Source: Nocardioides rubriscoriae
GTDB taxonomy: Bacteria; Actinomycetota; Actinomycetes; Propionibacteriales; Nocardioidaceae
Assembly (NCBI RefSeq): GCF_008087085.1
Contig: NZ_VIYJ01000007.1
Coordinates: forward strand, 124,001 to 188,000
DNA length: 64,000 bases
Direction: 5' to 3'
A program made the position numbers and the translations under genes. The notes beneath the pieces are model-generated. The model was not told the DNA's origin. It did not search any database and worked only from the letters and a program-made list of their open reading frames with translations. Positions 57,276-64,000 of the stretch are shown here, piece after piece (position 1 is the stretch's first letter; each line of letters starts with the position of its first letter).

Positions 57276-57707
57276 CTACATCCCGACGTTCTCCTTCGGG
57301 ATCAGCGCACAGGTGATCCGGGCGGTGCACACCCGCTTGCCCCGCTCGTCGGTGATGACGATCTCCCAGCACGCGCTCGACCGGCCCAGGTGCACCGGCG
57401 TGGCCACGCCGGTCACGACTCCCGAGGTGGCCGAGCGGTGGTGGGTCGCGTTGATGTCGACGCCCACCGCGACCTTGCCCATCGGGTGGGCGTGGATCGC
57501 CGAGCCCACCGAGCCGAGGCTCTCGGCCAGCACCACGGAGGCGCCGCCGTGCAGCAGCCCGTAGGGCTGCTGGTTGCCCTCGACCGGCATGGTGGCGGTG
57601 ATCCGCTCGGCGGTCACCTCGCCCAGCACCACGCCCATCTTGTCGTTGAGCGTGCCCATCGGCATCGCGGCCAGGACCTCGGCGACATTCTGGTTCTCGT
57701 CGTTCAT
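57276..57707 (-). CDS. Hotdog-fold thioesterase (PaaI/YbdB type)
   Basis: The 143-residue product is a single hotdog domain with the active-site stretch YGLLHGGASVVLAESLGSVG (His-Gly-Gly plus Glu) and VDINATHHRSATSGVVTG. Such proteins hydrolyse acyl-CoA thioesters, for example DHNA-CoA in menaquinone synthesis or phenylacetyl-CoA; which one is not decidable. ATG 57707 has AGGATG upstream; ATG 57716 is also possible. It is divergent from polA. Confidence 0.86.
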   Translation of the reverse strand: MNDENQNVAEVLAAMPMGTLNDKMGVVLGEVTAERITATMPVEGNQQPYGLLHGGASVVLAESLGSVGSAIHAHPMGKVAVGVDINATHHRSATSGVVTGVATPVHLGRSSACWEIVITDERGKRVCTARITCALIPKENVGM

Positions 57708-57749
57708 GAGCACCATCCTGCCGGGCGCCCGACTGTCCGTGCGCCCGGC

Positions 57750-57755
57750 TAGGGT
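57750..57755 (+). promoter_or_regulatory. -10 box, leaderless start of polA
   Basis: TAGGGT is followed by CGGCCC and then the GTG start, again without a ribosome site. Confidence 0.6.
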
Positions 57756-57761
57756 CGGCCC

Positions 57762-60440
57762 GTGACTGAGGCACCCACCGACCGCCCGCGGCTGCTCCTG
57801 CTCGACGGCCACTCGCTGGCCTACCGGGCCTTCTTCGCCCTGCCCGTGGAGAACTTCTCCACGACCACCGGGCAGCACACCAACGCGGTCTTCGGCTTCA
57901 CCTCGATGCTCATCAACATGCTGCGCGACGAGAAGCCGACCCACATCGCGGTCGCCTTCGACGTCTCGCGCCAGACCTTCCGCATGGACGAGTACGCCGA
58001 CTACAAGGCCAAGCGCAACAAGAGCCCCGACGAGTTCTCCGGTCAGCTGGCGCTGATCGAGGAGGTCCTCGACGCGCTGCGCATCCCCTACCTGAAGAAG
58101 CCGGGCTTCGAGGCCGACGACATCATCGCCACCCTCACCACCCAGGCGCTCGCGGCCGGCATGGAGGTGCTGATCCTCTCCGGCGATCGCGACGCCTTCC
58201 AGCTGGTCACCGAGCGCTCGACGCTGCTCTACCCCATGCGCGGCGTGTCCGAGATGGCCCGGCACACCCCGGCCACCGTCGAGGCCAAGTACGGCGTGGC
58301 GCCCGACCGCTACCCCGAGCTCGCCGCGCTGGTGGGCGAGGACTCCGACAACCTGCCGGGCATCCCCGGCGTCGGCCCCAAGACCGCCGCCAAGTGGATC
58401 GCCCAGTACGACGGCCTCGACAACCTCATCACCCACGCCGACGAGATCAAGGGCAAGGCCGGTGACAGCCTGCGGGCCCACCTCGGCGACGTGATCCGCA
58501 ACCGGCGCCTCAACGCCCTGGTCCGCGACCTCGACCTCGAGCTGCACCCCTCCGACATGGTCCGCCAGGCCTGGGACCGCCAGGAGGTGCACACGCTCTT
58601 CGACGGCCTCGAGTTCCGGGTGCTGCGCAACCGGCTGTTCGAGGAGGTCGGGTCGGTCGAGGTGCTCGAGGAGGGCGGCTTCGAGCTGCAGGGCGCAGCG
58701 CTCGAGCCCGGGGCGGTCGGGGCGTGGCTCGCCGAGCTCGGCAGCGAGCGCACCGGTCTCCACGTCCGCGGCACCTGGGGCAGCGGCACCGGCCAGGTCG
58801 AGGGCCTGGGCCTGGCCACCGCGACCGGCCGCTCGGCCTACGTCGACACCACGACGCTGACCCCCGACGACGACGCGGCCCTCGGCGCGTGGCTGGCCGA
58901 CCCCGCCAAGCCCAAGGTGTTCCACGACGCCAAGGGCCCCGAGCTCGCGCTGGCCGCCCACGGCTGGACGCTGGCCGGGGTCGTCTCCGACACCGCGCTG
59001 GCCGCCTACCTGGTGCGTCCCGACCAGCGCTCCTACGACCTCGCCGACCTGACGGTGCGCTACCTCAAGCGCGAGCTCAAGCAGGAGCAGGCCGAGGACG
59101 ACCAGGGTCTGCTCTTCGACGCCGGTGTCGACCTCGCGGGTCCGGCGATGCTGCACGCCCGGGCGGTCCTCGACCTCGCCGAGGCGCTCGACGTCGAGCT
59201 CGAGGAGCGGGGTGGCGCGCCGCTGCTGGCCGGGGTCGAGCTGCCGCTCGTGCACCTGCTGGCCCGCATGGAGCGAAGCGGCATCGCCGTCGACGTCGAC
59301 TACCTCGAGGCGCTGCAGAGCGAGTTCGACACCGAGGTACGCCGCGCCGCCGAGTCGGCGTACGACACGATCGGCCGCGAGATCAACCTCGGCTCGCCCA
59401 AGCAGCTCCAGGCGGTGCTCTTCGACGAGCTCGAGATGCCCAAGACCAAGAAGACCAAGACCGGCTACACGACCGACGCCGACGCGCTCCAGGCCCTCTA
59501 CGTCAAGACCGAGCACCCCTTCCTGGCCCACCTGCTGCGCCACCGCGACGTCATCCGGCTGCGCCAGACCATCGACGGGCTGCTCAAGACCGTCGCGCCC
59601 GACGGACGCATCCACACCACGTTCAACCAGACCATCGCGGCGACCGGTCGACTCTCCAGCACCGAGCCCAACCTGCAGAACATCCCGATCCGCACCGAGG
59701 AGGGCCGCCGCATCCGCGAGGGCTTCGTCGTGGGGGAGGGGATGGAGTCGCTGATGACGGCCGACTACAGCCAGATCGAGATGCGCATCATGGCGCACCT
59801 GTCCGAGGACGCGCTGCTCATCGAGGCCTTCCGGTCCGGCAGCGACTTCCACTCGATCACCGCGTCGCGGGTCTTCGACACCCCGGCCGACCAGGTCACG
59901 ATCGAGCAGCGCGCCAAGATCAAGGCGATGAACTACGGCCTGGCCTACGGCCTGTCGGCCTTCGGGCTCAGCCAGCAGCTCGGCATCGAGCCGAGCGAGG
60001 CACGCGGGTTGATGGACGACTACTTCGAGACCTTCGGCGGCATCCGCGACTACCTGCAGAGCGTCGTGGTCCAGGCGCGCAAGGACGACTACACCGAGAC
60101 CATCATGGGACGGCGCCGCTACCTGCCCGACCTCAACAGCGACAACCGGCAGCGCCGCGAGATGGCCGAGCGGATGGCGCTCAACGCGCCGATCCAGGGC
60201 TCGGCCGCCGACCTCATCAAGGTGGCGATGCTGCGCACCCAGGAGGCCCTCGACGCCGGTGCGCTGCGGTCGCGGATGCTGCTCCAGGTCCACGACGAGC
60301 TCGTCTTCGAGGTCGCCCCCGGCGAGGCCGAGGCCCTCGAGCAGCTGGTCCGCGAGCAGATGGCCGGCGCGGCCGACCTCACCGTGCCGCTCGACGTCTC
60401 CGTCGGCACCGGCCGCAGCTGGCACGACGCCGCACACTGA
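57762..60440 (+). CDS. polA: DNA polymerase I
   Basis: PolA fills gaps and removes RNA primers. The 892-residue protein has a 5' nuclease domain (about 8-300: LLDGHSLAYRAFFAL, FEADDIIATL, GIPGVGPKTAAKW). A 3' exonuclease-like domain follows (about 310-500) that appears to lack the classical catalytic acids. The polymerase domain (about 510-892) carries motif A ADYSQIEMRI (D668), motif B with Y725 in MNYGLAYG, and motif C LLQVHDELVFE (H844, D845). Tyrosine at the motif B position is known from mycobacterial PolA and T7 polymerase, where it weakens discrimination against dideoxynucleotides. Confidence 0.96.
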   Translation: MTEAPTDRPRLLLLDGHSLAYRAFFALPVENFSTTTGQHTNAVFGFTSMLINMLRDEKPTHIAVAFDVSRQTFRMDEYADYKAKRNKSPDEFSGQLALIEEVLDALRIPYLKKPGFEADDIIATLTTQALAAGMEVLILSGDRDAFQLVTERSTLLYPMRGVSEMARHTPATVEAKYGVAPDRYPELAALVGEDSDNLPGIPGVGPKTAAKWIAQYDGLDNLITHADEIKGKAGDSLRAHLGDVIRNRRLNALVRDLDLELHPSDMVRQAWDRQEVHTLFDGLEFRVLRNRLFEEVGSVEVLEEGGFELQGAALEPGAVGAWLAELGSERTGLHVRGTWGSGTGQVEGLGLATATGRSAYVDTTTLTPDDDAALGAWLADPAKPKVFHDAKGPELALAAHGWTLAGVVSDTALAAYLVRPDQRSYDLADLTVRYLKRELKQEQAEDDQGLLFDAGVDLAGPAMLHARAVLDLAEALDVELEERGGAPLLAGVELPLVHLLARMERSGIAVDVDYLEALQSEFDTEVRRAAESAYDTIGREINLGSPKQLQAVLFDELEMPKTKKTKTGYTTDADALQALYVKTEHPFLAHLLRHRDVIRLRQTIDGLLKTVAPDGRIHTTFNQTIAATGRLSSTEPNLQNIPIRTEEGRRIREGFVVGEGMESLMTADYSQIEMRIMAHLSEDALLIEAFRSGSDFHSITASRVFDTPADQVTIEQRAKIKAMNYGLAYGLSAFGLSQQLGIEPSEARGLMDDYFETFGGIRDYLQSVVVQARKDDYTETIMGRRRYLPDLNSDNRQRREMAERMALNAPIQGSAADLIKVAMLRTQEALDAGALRSRMLLQVHDELVFEVAPGEAEALEQLVREQMAGAADLTVPLDVSVGTGRSWHDAAH

Positions 60441-60476
60441 CGCGAGACCCAGGAGCGAAGCGACTGGGTGCTCGCG
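60441..60476 (+). terminator. Hairpin after polA
   Basis: CGCGAGACCCAG (60441-60452) and CTGGGTGCTCGCG (60464-60476) pair with a small internal bulge, immediately after the polA stop. The 11-base loop GAGCGAAGCGA resembles the centre of the dispersed repeats in this genome type. Confidence 0.6.
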
Positions 60477-60608
60477 TCGATGGTGGTCGAGCATCCAGGT
60501 CGCCGACCGAGCCTGCGAGGTCGCGAGGCGGTGTCGAGACCCCCGCAGCCGACATGCCTGACCCACCTCGTCCCTGGCAGCGATGGCCCGGTCGAGCGGT
60601 GGCGGCGG

Positions 60609-60650
60609 TGGTCTCGAGGCTCGTCGCCAGGGCTCCTCGCACCTCGACCA
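60609..60650. repeat. Dispersed palindromic repeat, copy 3
   Basis: This copy begins TGGTCTCGAGGCTCGTCGCC and ends CTCGCACCTCGACCA; it shares ends and centre (TCGCCAGGGC) with copy 1 at 7884-7921. A looser relative (GGTGGTCGAGC ... GTGTCGAGACC) occupies about 60485-60540, so the 218-base gap after polA is almost entirely repeat. Confidence 0.65.
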
Positions 60651-60658
60651 GCGAGGAG

Positions 60659-61687
60659 TCAGACGTCGGCGACGAGGGGGGCGACCTCGGTGCCGAGCAG
60701 CTCGATGCCGCGCAGCAGGTCGGCGTGGGCCAGGCGGGGGTTGGTCATCTGCAGCGACAGCCGGTCGACGCCGCCGAGCTGGTCCGACACGCGCCGCATC
60801 TTGTCGGCGACGGTCTGCGGGTCGCCCAGGAAGAACGCGCCGTCGGGTCCCGAGGTCGCGTCGAACTGGGCCCGCGTCGGTTGCGGGAAGCCGCGCTCGC
60901 GCGAGACCTGGGTGAACATCTGGTGCCAGCCGGGGTAGATCGTGTCGGCCGCGGCCCGCAGGGTGTCGGCCACGAACCCGAAGACGTGCAGGCCGACCTT
61001 GAGCTGCTCGGGCGGGTGGCCGGCGTGGGCGCCCGCGCGGCGGTAGAGGTCGACGTGGGGAGCGAACTGCTGGGGCTCGCCGCCGATGATCGCGATCATC
61101 AGCGGAAGGCCGAGCAGCCCGGCGCGGGCGAACGACTCGGGGGTGCCGCCGACACCCACCCAGACCGGCAGCGGGTCCTGGAACGGGCGGGGGTAGACCG
61201 TCTGCTCGACGAGCGCGGGCCGGTGCCGGCCCGACCAGGTGATCGGTCCGCCGTCGCGGATCTGCAGCAGCAGCTCGAGCTTCTCGCTGAACAGCGAGTC
61301 GTAGTCGGCCAGGTCGAGGCCGAAGAGCGGGAACGCCTCGGTGAACGAGCCTCGGCCCACCACCAGGTCGATGCGTCCCTTGGCGATCAGGTCGAGGGTG
61401 GCGAACTGCTGGAACACCCGCACCGGGTCGTCGGCGCTGAGGACCTTGACCGCACTGCCCAGCCGGATCCGCTCGGTGCGGGCCGCCGCGGCCGCGAGGA
61501 TGATCTGGGGTGCGGAGTCGTAGTACTCGCTGCGGTGGTGCTCGCCGATCCCGAACGAGTAGAGCCCGACCCGGTCGGCGAGGGTGATCTCCTCCAGCAG
61601 GTGCTCCAGGCGCTCGGCCGGACCGATCACCCGCTCGTCGCTCGGGTCGGTCACGGTCGAGACGAAGCTGTCGACGCCGACGTGCAT
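60659..61687 (-). CDS. LLM-class flavin-dependent oxidoreductase
   Basis: The 342-residue protein is a luciferase-like monooxygenase barrel: VDSFVSTVTDPSDERV, LADRVGLYSFGIGEHHRSEY, RIRLGSAVKVLSADDPVRV, RIDLVVGRGSFTEAFPLFG (family stretch GRGS), and PVWVGVGGTPESFARAGL. It probably uses FMN or F420; the substrate is unknown. The start is ATG 61687. It lies 46 bases downstream of a membrane protein gene on the same strand and may be co-transcribed. Confidence 0.88.
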   Translation of the reverse strand: MHVGVDSFVSTVTDPSDERVIGPAERLEHLLEEITLADRVGLYSFGIGEHHRSEYYDSAPQIILAAAAARTERIRLGSAVKVLSADDPVRVFQQFATLDLIAKGRIDLVVGRGSFTEAFPLFGLDLADYDSLFSEKLELLLQIRDGGPITWSGRHRPALVEQTVYPRPFQDPLPVWVGVGGTPESFARAGLLGLPLMIAIIGGEPQQFAPHVDLYRRAGAHAGHPPEQLKVGLHVFGFVADTLRAAADTIYPGWHQMFTQVSRERGFPQPTRAQFDATSGPDGAFFLGDPQTVADKMRRVSDQLGGVDRLSLQMTNPRLAHADLLRGIELLGTEVAPLVADV

Positions 61688-61733
61688 CAGGGGTCCTCCT
61701 GGGTCCGGGACCTCGATTCAACAGGACCGGCGG

Positions 61734-63029
61734 TCAGCGGGTCCCAGCGCCGTCCGGGGCGCGGCGCAGGGCGGGCACGAGCAGCACGACGAGCAGGACG
61801 GTGTCGATGCTGATGACGACGGCCAGAAGCGATCCGACGGTGTCGGCGAGGGTGGCGGCCAGGGTGGTGATCAGGGCGAGGGCGAGCCAGGGCAGGGCGA
61901 CGAGGCGGCCGTTCTCCTGGGCGAGCAGGGCGTAGACCAGGAGCTGGATCATCGACAGCAGGGTGCCGAGCACGGCGAAGAGCCAGAGCTGGTCCTGGAC
62001 GTCGGTGTAGTCGTTGCCGCCGATGAAGACCAGGGCCACGTGCGAGAGCAGGTAGGACGCGGCGATGCCGACGACGCCGAGGACCCCGACGATGGCGAGG
62101 CTGAGTCGCAGCGCGCGTCGTCGGGCGGTGTGGTCGGCCATGTCGGGGAAGGCCAGGACGACGACGAACTGGGGCAGGAACAGCATGGCCTTGGTGAGGA
62201 TGAGGCCACCGGCGTAGAGGCCGGAGTCGTGGTCGGGCAGCACGTTGCGGGCCACGATGATGTCGATGTTGGACATGGCGAAGAAGGCCAGGAGTGCCTG
62301 GGAGTTGCGGACCGACTCGCGGACCAGGGCACGGCTGCCGTGGTCGGCCCCGCTGAGGTCGGGGTGGTGCGGGTGGTCGTGGTGCAGGTCGCCGCGCTCG
62401 CGGAGTGCCCACCAGCCGACCAGGACGGGTGCGGTGGCGCCGACGAGGACGCCGAGGGTGGCGGTGAGCTCCTCGGGGCGCCACAGGATCAGGGCGGTGC
62501 CGACGACCAGGCGTGGCACCCCGGCGGCGGTGTAGAGCACCGCCAGGGGCCGCCAGCGGCGTTCGCCCTGCAGGATGCCGGCCTGGCCGCCCATGACGGT
62601 GAGGGGGACGGCGGTCAGGCCGATGAGGGCGGCGGTCAGCAGGCTGTCGAGCCGTAGGGCGGTGTTGATCAGCGGCGCGGCGAGGACGAGCAGGGCGCCG
62701 AGGGTGAGGGCGGCGCGGAGCGTGACGTGGCGGATGCCGGCCTCGATCTGGTGGACGTCCCCGGGCGTCGAGGCGATGCGGCGCGCGGCGGTGGCCTGCA
62801 GGGCCAGCGAGGCGACCGACACGACGATCAGCACGTTCATCACGGCGGCGAAGGCGCCGTAGGCCTGGGGGCCGAGAGCGCGGGCGGCGATGATGGTGAA
62901 GCCGTAGGTGGCGATGTTCATGACGCCGATCGCGACGGCGATCACGCTGCCGTGCGCGGCCTTGGTGGTGGGTGCCGGGTCGACGCCGGGGGGTGGGAGC
63001 GGCTCGGACACGAGAGTGGAGTGTTCCAC
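61734..63029 (-). CDS. Polysaccharide flippase-like (MATE/Wzx superfamily) membrane protein
   Basis: The 431-residue product has about twelve hydrophobic segments starting at residue 30 (GSVIAVAIGVMNIATYGFTI) and fits the oligosaccharide flippase superfamily: ARALGPQAYGAFAAVMNVL near the first helix pair and FVVVLAFPDMADHTARRRAL midway. A His-rich cytoplasmic loop (HHDHPHHPD) lies near residue 215. The start is uncertain (GTG 63029 or GTG 63011); the frame is open further upstream without similarity. It is divergent from an AftD-like gene, so a role in exporting a cell-wall glycan precursor is plausible but unproven. Confidence 0.82.
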   Translation of the reverse strand: MEHSTLVSEPLPPPGVDPAPTTKAAHGSVIAVAIGVMNIATYGFTIIAARALGPQAYGAFAAVMNVLIVVSVASLALQATAARRIASTPGDVHQIEAGIRHVTLRAALTLGALLVLAAPLINTALRLDSLLTAALIGLTAVPLTVMGGQAGILQGERRWRPLAVLYTAAGVPRLVVGTALILWRPEELTATLGVLVGATAPVLVGWWALRERGDLHHDHPHHPDLSGADHGSRALVRESVRNSQALLAFFAMSNIDIIVARNVLPDHDSGLYAGGLILTKAMLFLPQFVVVLAFPDMADHTARRRALRLSLAIVGVLGVVGIAASYLLSHVALVFIGGNDYTDVQDQLWLFAVLGTLLSMIQLLVYALLAQENGRLVALPWLALALITTLAATLADTVGSLLAVVISIDTVLLVVLLVPALRRAPDGAGTR

Positions 63030-63140
63030 AGCACCCGTCACCGACGCCCGGCACCGGCGCTGGCGGCGAGCGTTAGCCTGGGGTCGCGAGTGTGGGCTGC
63101 CACACCAGGGCGAGGTGCGACGGCACGCGGGAGGTGTGGG

Positions 63141-64000
63141 GTGGGTGGTCGGCGCGCCACGGCGACCCCGCAGCAGGCCCCACACCAGGCCCCGCAGCAG
63201 GCCCCGCGCGGGTCTCGCGGCGCCGCGGGCGCCGCGGCCGGGCTCTACCTGCTCTTCGTGCTGATGTCGCTGCTGCAGTCGCCGGGCACCACGACCTACG
63301 ACACCCGCGCCGAGCTCACCCAGCGCCCGGCCGACTTCCTGGCCAGCGCGTTCACGCTGTGGCACCCGGAGTCCAACTTCGGCGAGTTCCAGAACCAGGC
63401 CTACGGCTACCTGTTCCCGCAGGGCAGCTGGTTCGTGCTGGGCGACCTGGTCGGGCTCCCCGACTGGGTGAGCCAGCGGCTCTGGTCGGCGCTCGTGCTC
63501 GTCGTCGCCGTCGAGGGCGCGCGACGGGTCGCCGGCGCGGTCGGCCTGGCGCCGGCGTACGCGCTGCTGGCCGGGGTCGTCTACGGCTTCGCGCCGCGCC
63601 TGCTCGGCACCGTCTCGGTGATCACCGGCGAGACCCTGCCCGGTGCGGTGATGCCGTGGGTCGTGCTGCCCGTGGTGCTGGCGCTGGGCGGGCGGATGGT
63701 GCCGTGGCGGGCGGCGCTGCTCAGCGGCGCGGCCGTGGTCTGCATGGGCGGGGTCAACGCGGTCGAGAACGCAGGGTCGTTGCCGCTGGCTGCGATCCTG
63801 GTCGGCTGGGGCGCCTGGCGCCACCTGGTGTCGTGGCGCTTCGCGGCCGGCTGGGCCGCTGCGGTCGGGGTCGCGTCGACCTGGTGGGCGCTGCCGCTGC
63901 TGGTGCTGGCGGGCTACTCCCCGCCGTTCTACGAGTACGTCGAGAGCGCGGCCGACACGACCGCGCTCGTCGGGTGGTCCGAGGCCTCGCGCGGCGCGTC
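63141..64000 (+). CDS. AftD-like alpha-(1->3)-arabinofuranosyltransferase (N-terminal fragment, cut by window end)
   Basis: A frame beginning at GTG 63141, with GGGAGG six bases upstream, runs open to the window end (286 codons). After a basic Gln/Pro-rich tail (TPQQAPHQAPQQAP) come a membrane segment and the stretch YDTRAELTQRPADFLASAF, then LWHPESNFGEFQNQAYGYLF and PQGSWFVLGDLVGLP. This closely matches the N-terminus of the DUF3367/AftD family of GT-C enzymes. Several more membrane segments follow. AftD adds branching arabinofuranose to cell-wall arabinan in mycobacteria; the acceptor here is unknown. Confidence 0.85.
   Translation, partial: MGGRRATATPQQAPHQAPQQAPRGSRGAAGAAAGLYLLFVLMSLLQSPGTTTYDTRAELTQRPADFLASAFTLWHPESNFGEFQNQAYGYLFPQGSWFVLGDLVGLPDWVSQRLWSALVLVVAVEGARRVAGAVGLAPAYALLAGVVYGFAPRLLGTVSVITGETLPGAVMPWVVLPVVLALGGRMVPWRAALLSGAAVVCMGGVNAVENAGSLPLAAILVGWGAWRHLVSWRFAAGWAAAVGVASTWWALPLLVLAGYSPPFYEYVESAADTTALVGWSEASRGA

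Noticed and set aside
57708..61721. Long minus-strand frame fused in front of the hotdog thioesterase
   Set aside because: Only the last 143 residues match a family. The rest is antisense to polA and to the LLM gene region.

Overview
This window is a very GC-rich (about 70% or more by eye) chromosomal segment from an actinobacterium, most likely a member of the Nocardioidaceae close to Nocardioides. The evidence is a mur/fts cell-division cluster with ftsQ-ftsZ-pgeF-yggS-sepF-yggT-divIVA order and no ftsA, a his cluster with priA-type hisA, an ANTAR regulator of the PdtaR type, frequent GTG starts, ATGA/GTGA gene overlaps, and dispersed palindromic repeats with a GGTCTCG...CTCGACCA core. It is core chromosome: I see no transposase, integrase, phage gene or CRISPR array.

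Layout. Bases 1-9326 hold the end of murF, then mraY, murD, ftsW, murG, murC, ftsQ and ftsZ (lipid II synthesis and the division ring). Bases 9342-16118 hold pgeF, yggS, sepF, yggT, divIVA/wag31, a DksA/TraR protein with a lysine-rich histone-like tail, lspA, rluD and a GNAT acetyltransferase. Bases 16635-24054 hold dnaE1, a membrane protein, a large DUF3352-like protein and, on the minus strand, a ybaK deacylase and a LON-domain protein. Bases 24221-29699 are hisD-hisC-hisB-hisH-(small membrane protein)-hisA/priA-hisF. A TIGR03085-type gene (minus strand) and a heterodimeric ABC exporter follow. Then come hisI and a trp block (trp-associated membrane protein, a 66-residue membrane protein, a DUF2752 protein, trpC, trpB, trpA), a SCO1 lipoprotein, lgt, gltB, gltD and pyk. 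After a small lipoprotein gene, a tRNA-Leu(CAA) and pdtaR, there is a branched-chain amino acid ABC system. Its binding-protein gene (plus strand) converges on livF-livG-livM-livH (minus strand). The right end has a DUF554 gene, a GNAT gene, a hotdog thioesterase, polA, an LLM flavoprotein, a polysaccharide flippase-like gene and the start of an AftD-like arabinofuranosyltransferase cut by the window edge.

The strongest unusual signal is the ABC binding protein at 49926-51281. Its two segments appear in swapped order relative to every homologue I know: the usual C-terminal part lies directly after the lipoprotein signal, and the usual N-terminal part follows. This looks like a natural circular permutation. 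Other notable points are a probable CTG start for hisH, seven genes with a TANNNT box 6-7 bases before the start codon (leaderless transcripts), absence of trpF and trpE beside a priA-type hisA, a livH permease with an extra extracytoplasmic domain, a palindrome beside the ftsZ promoter, and several repeats and hairpins.

Calls rest on reading the translated sequence and family knowledge; no database search was run.
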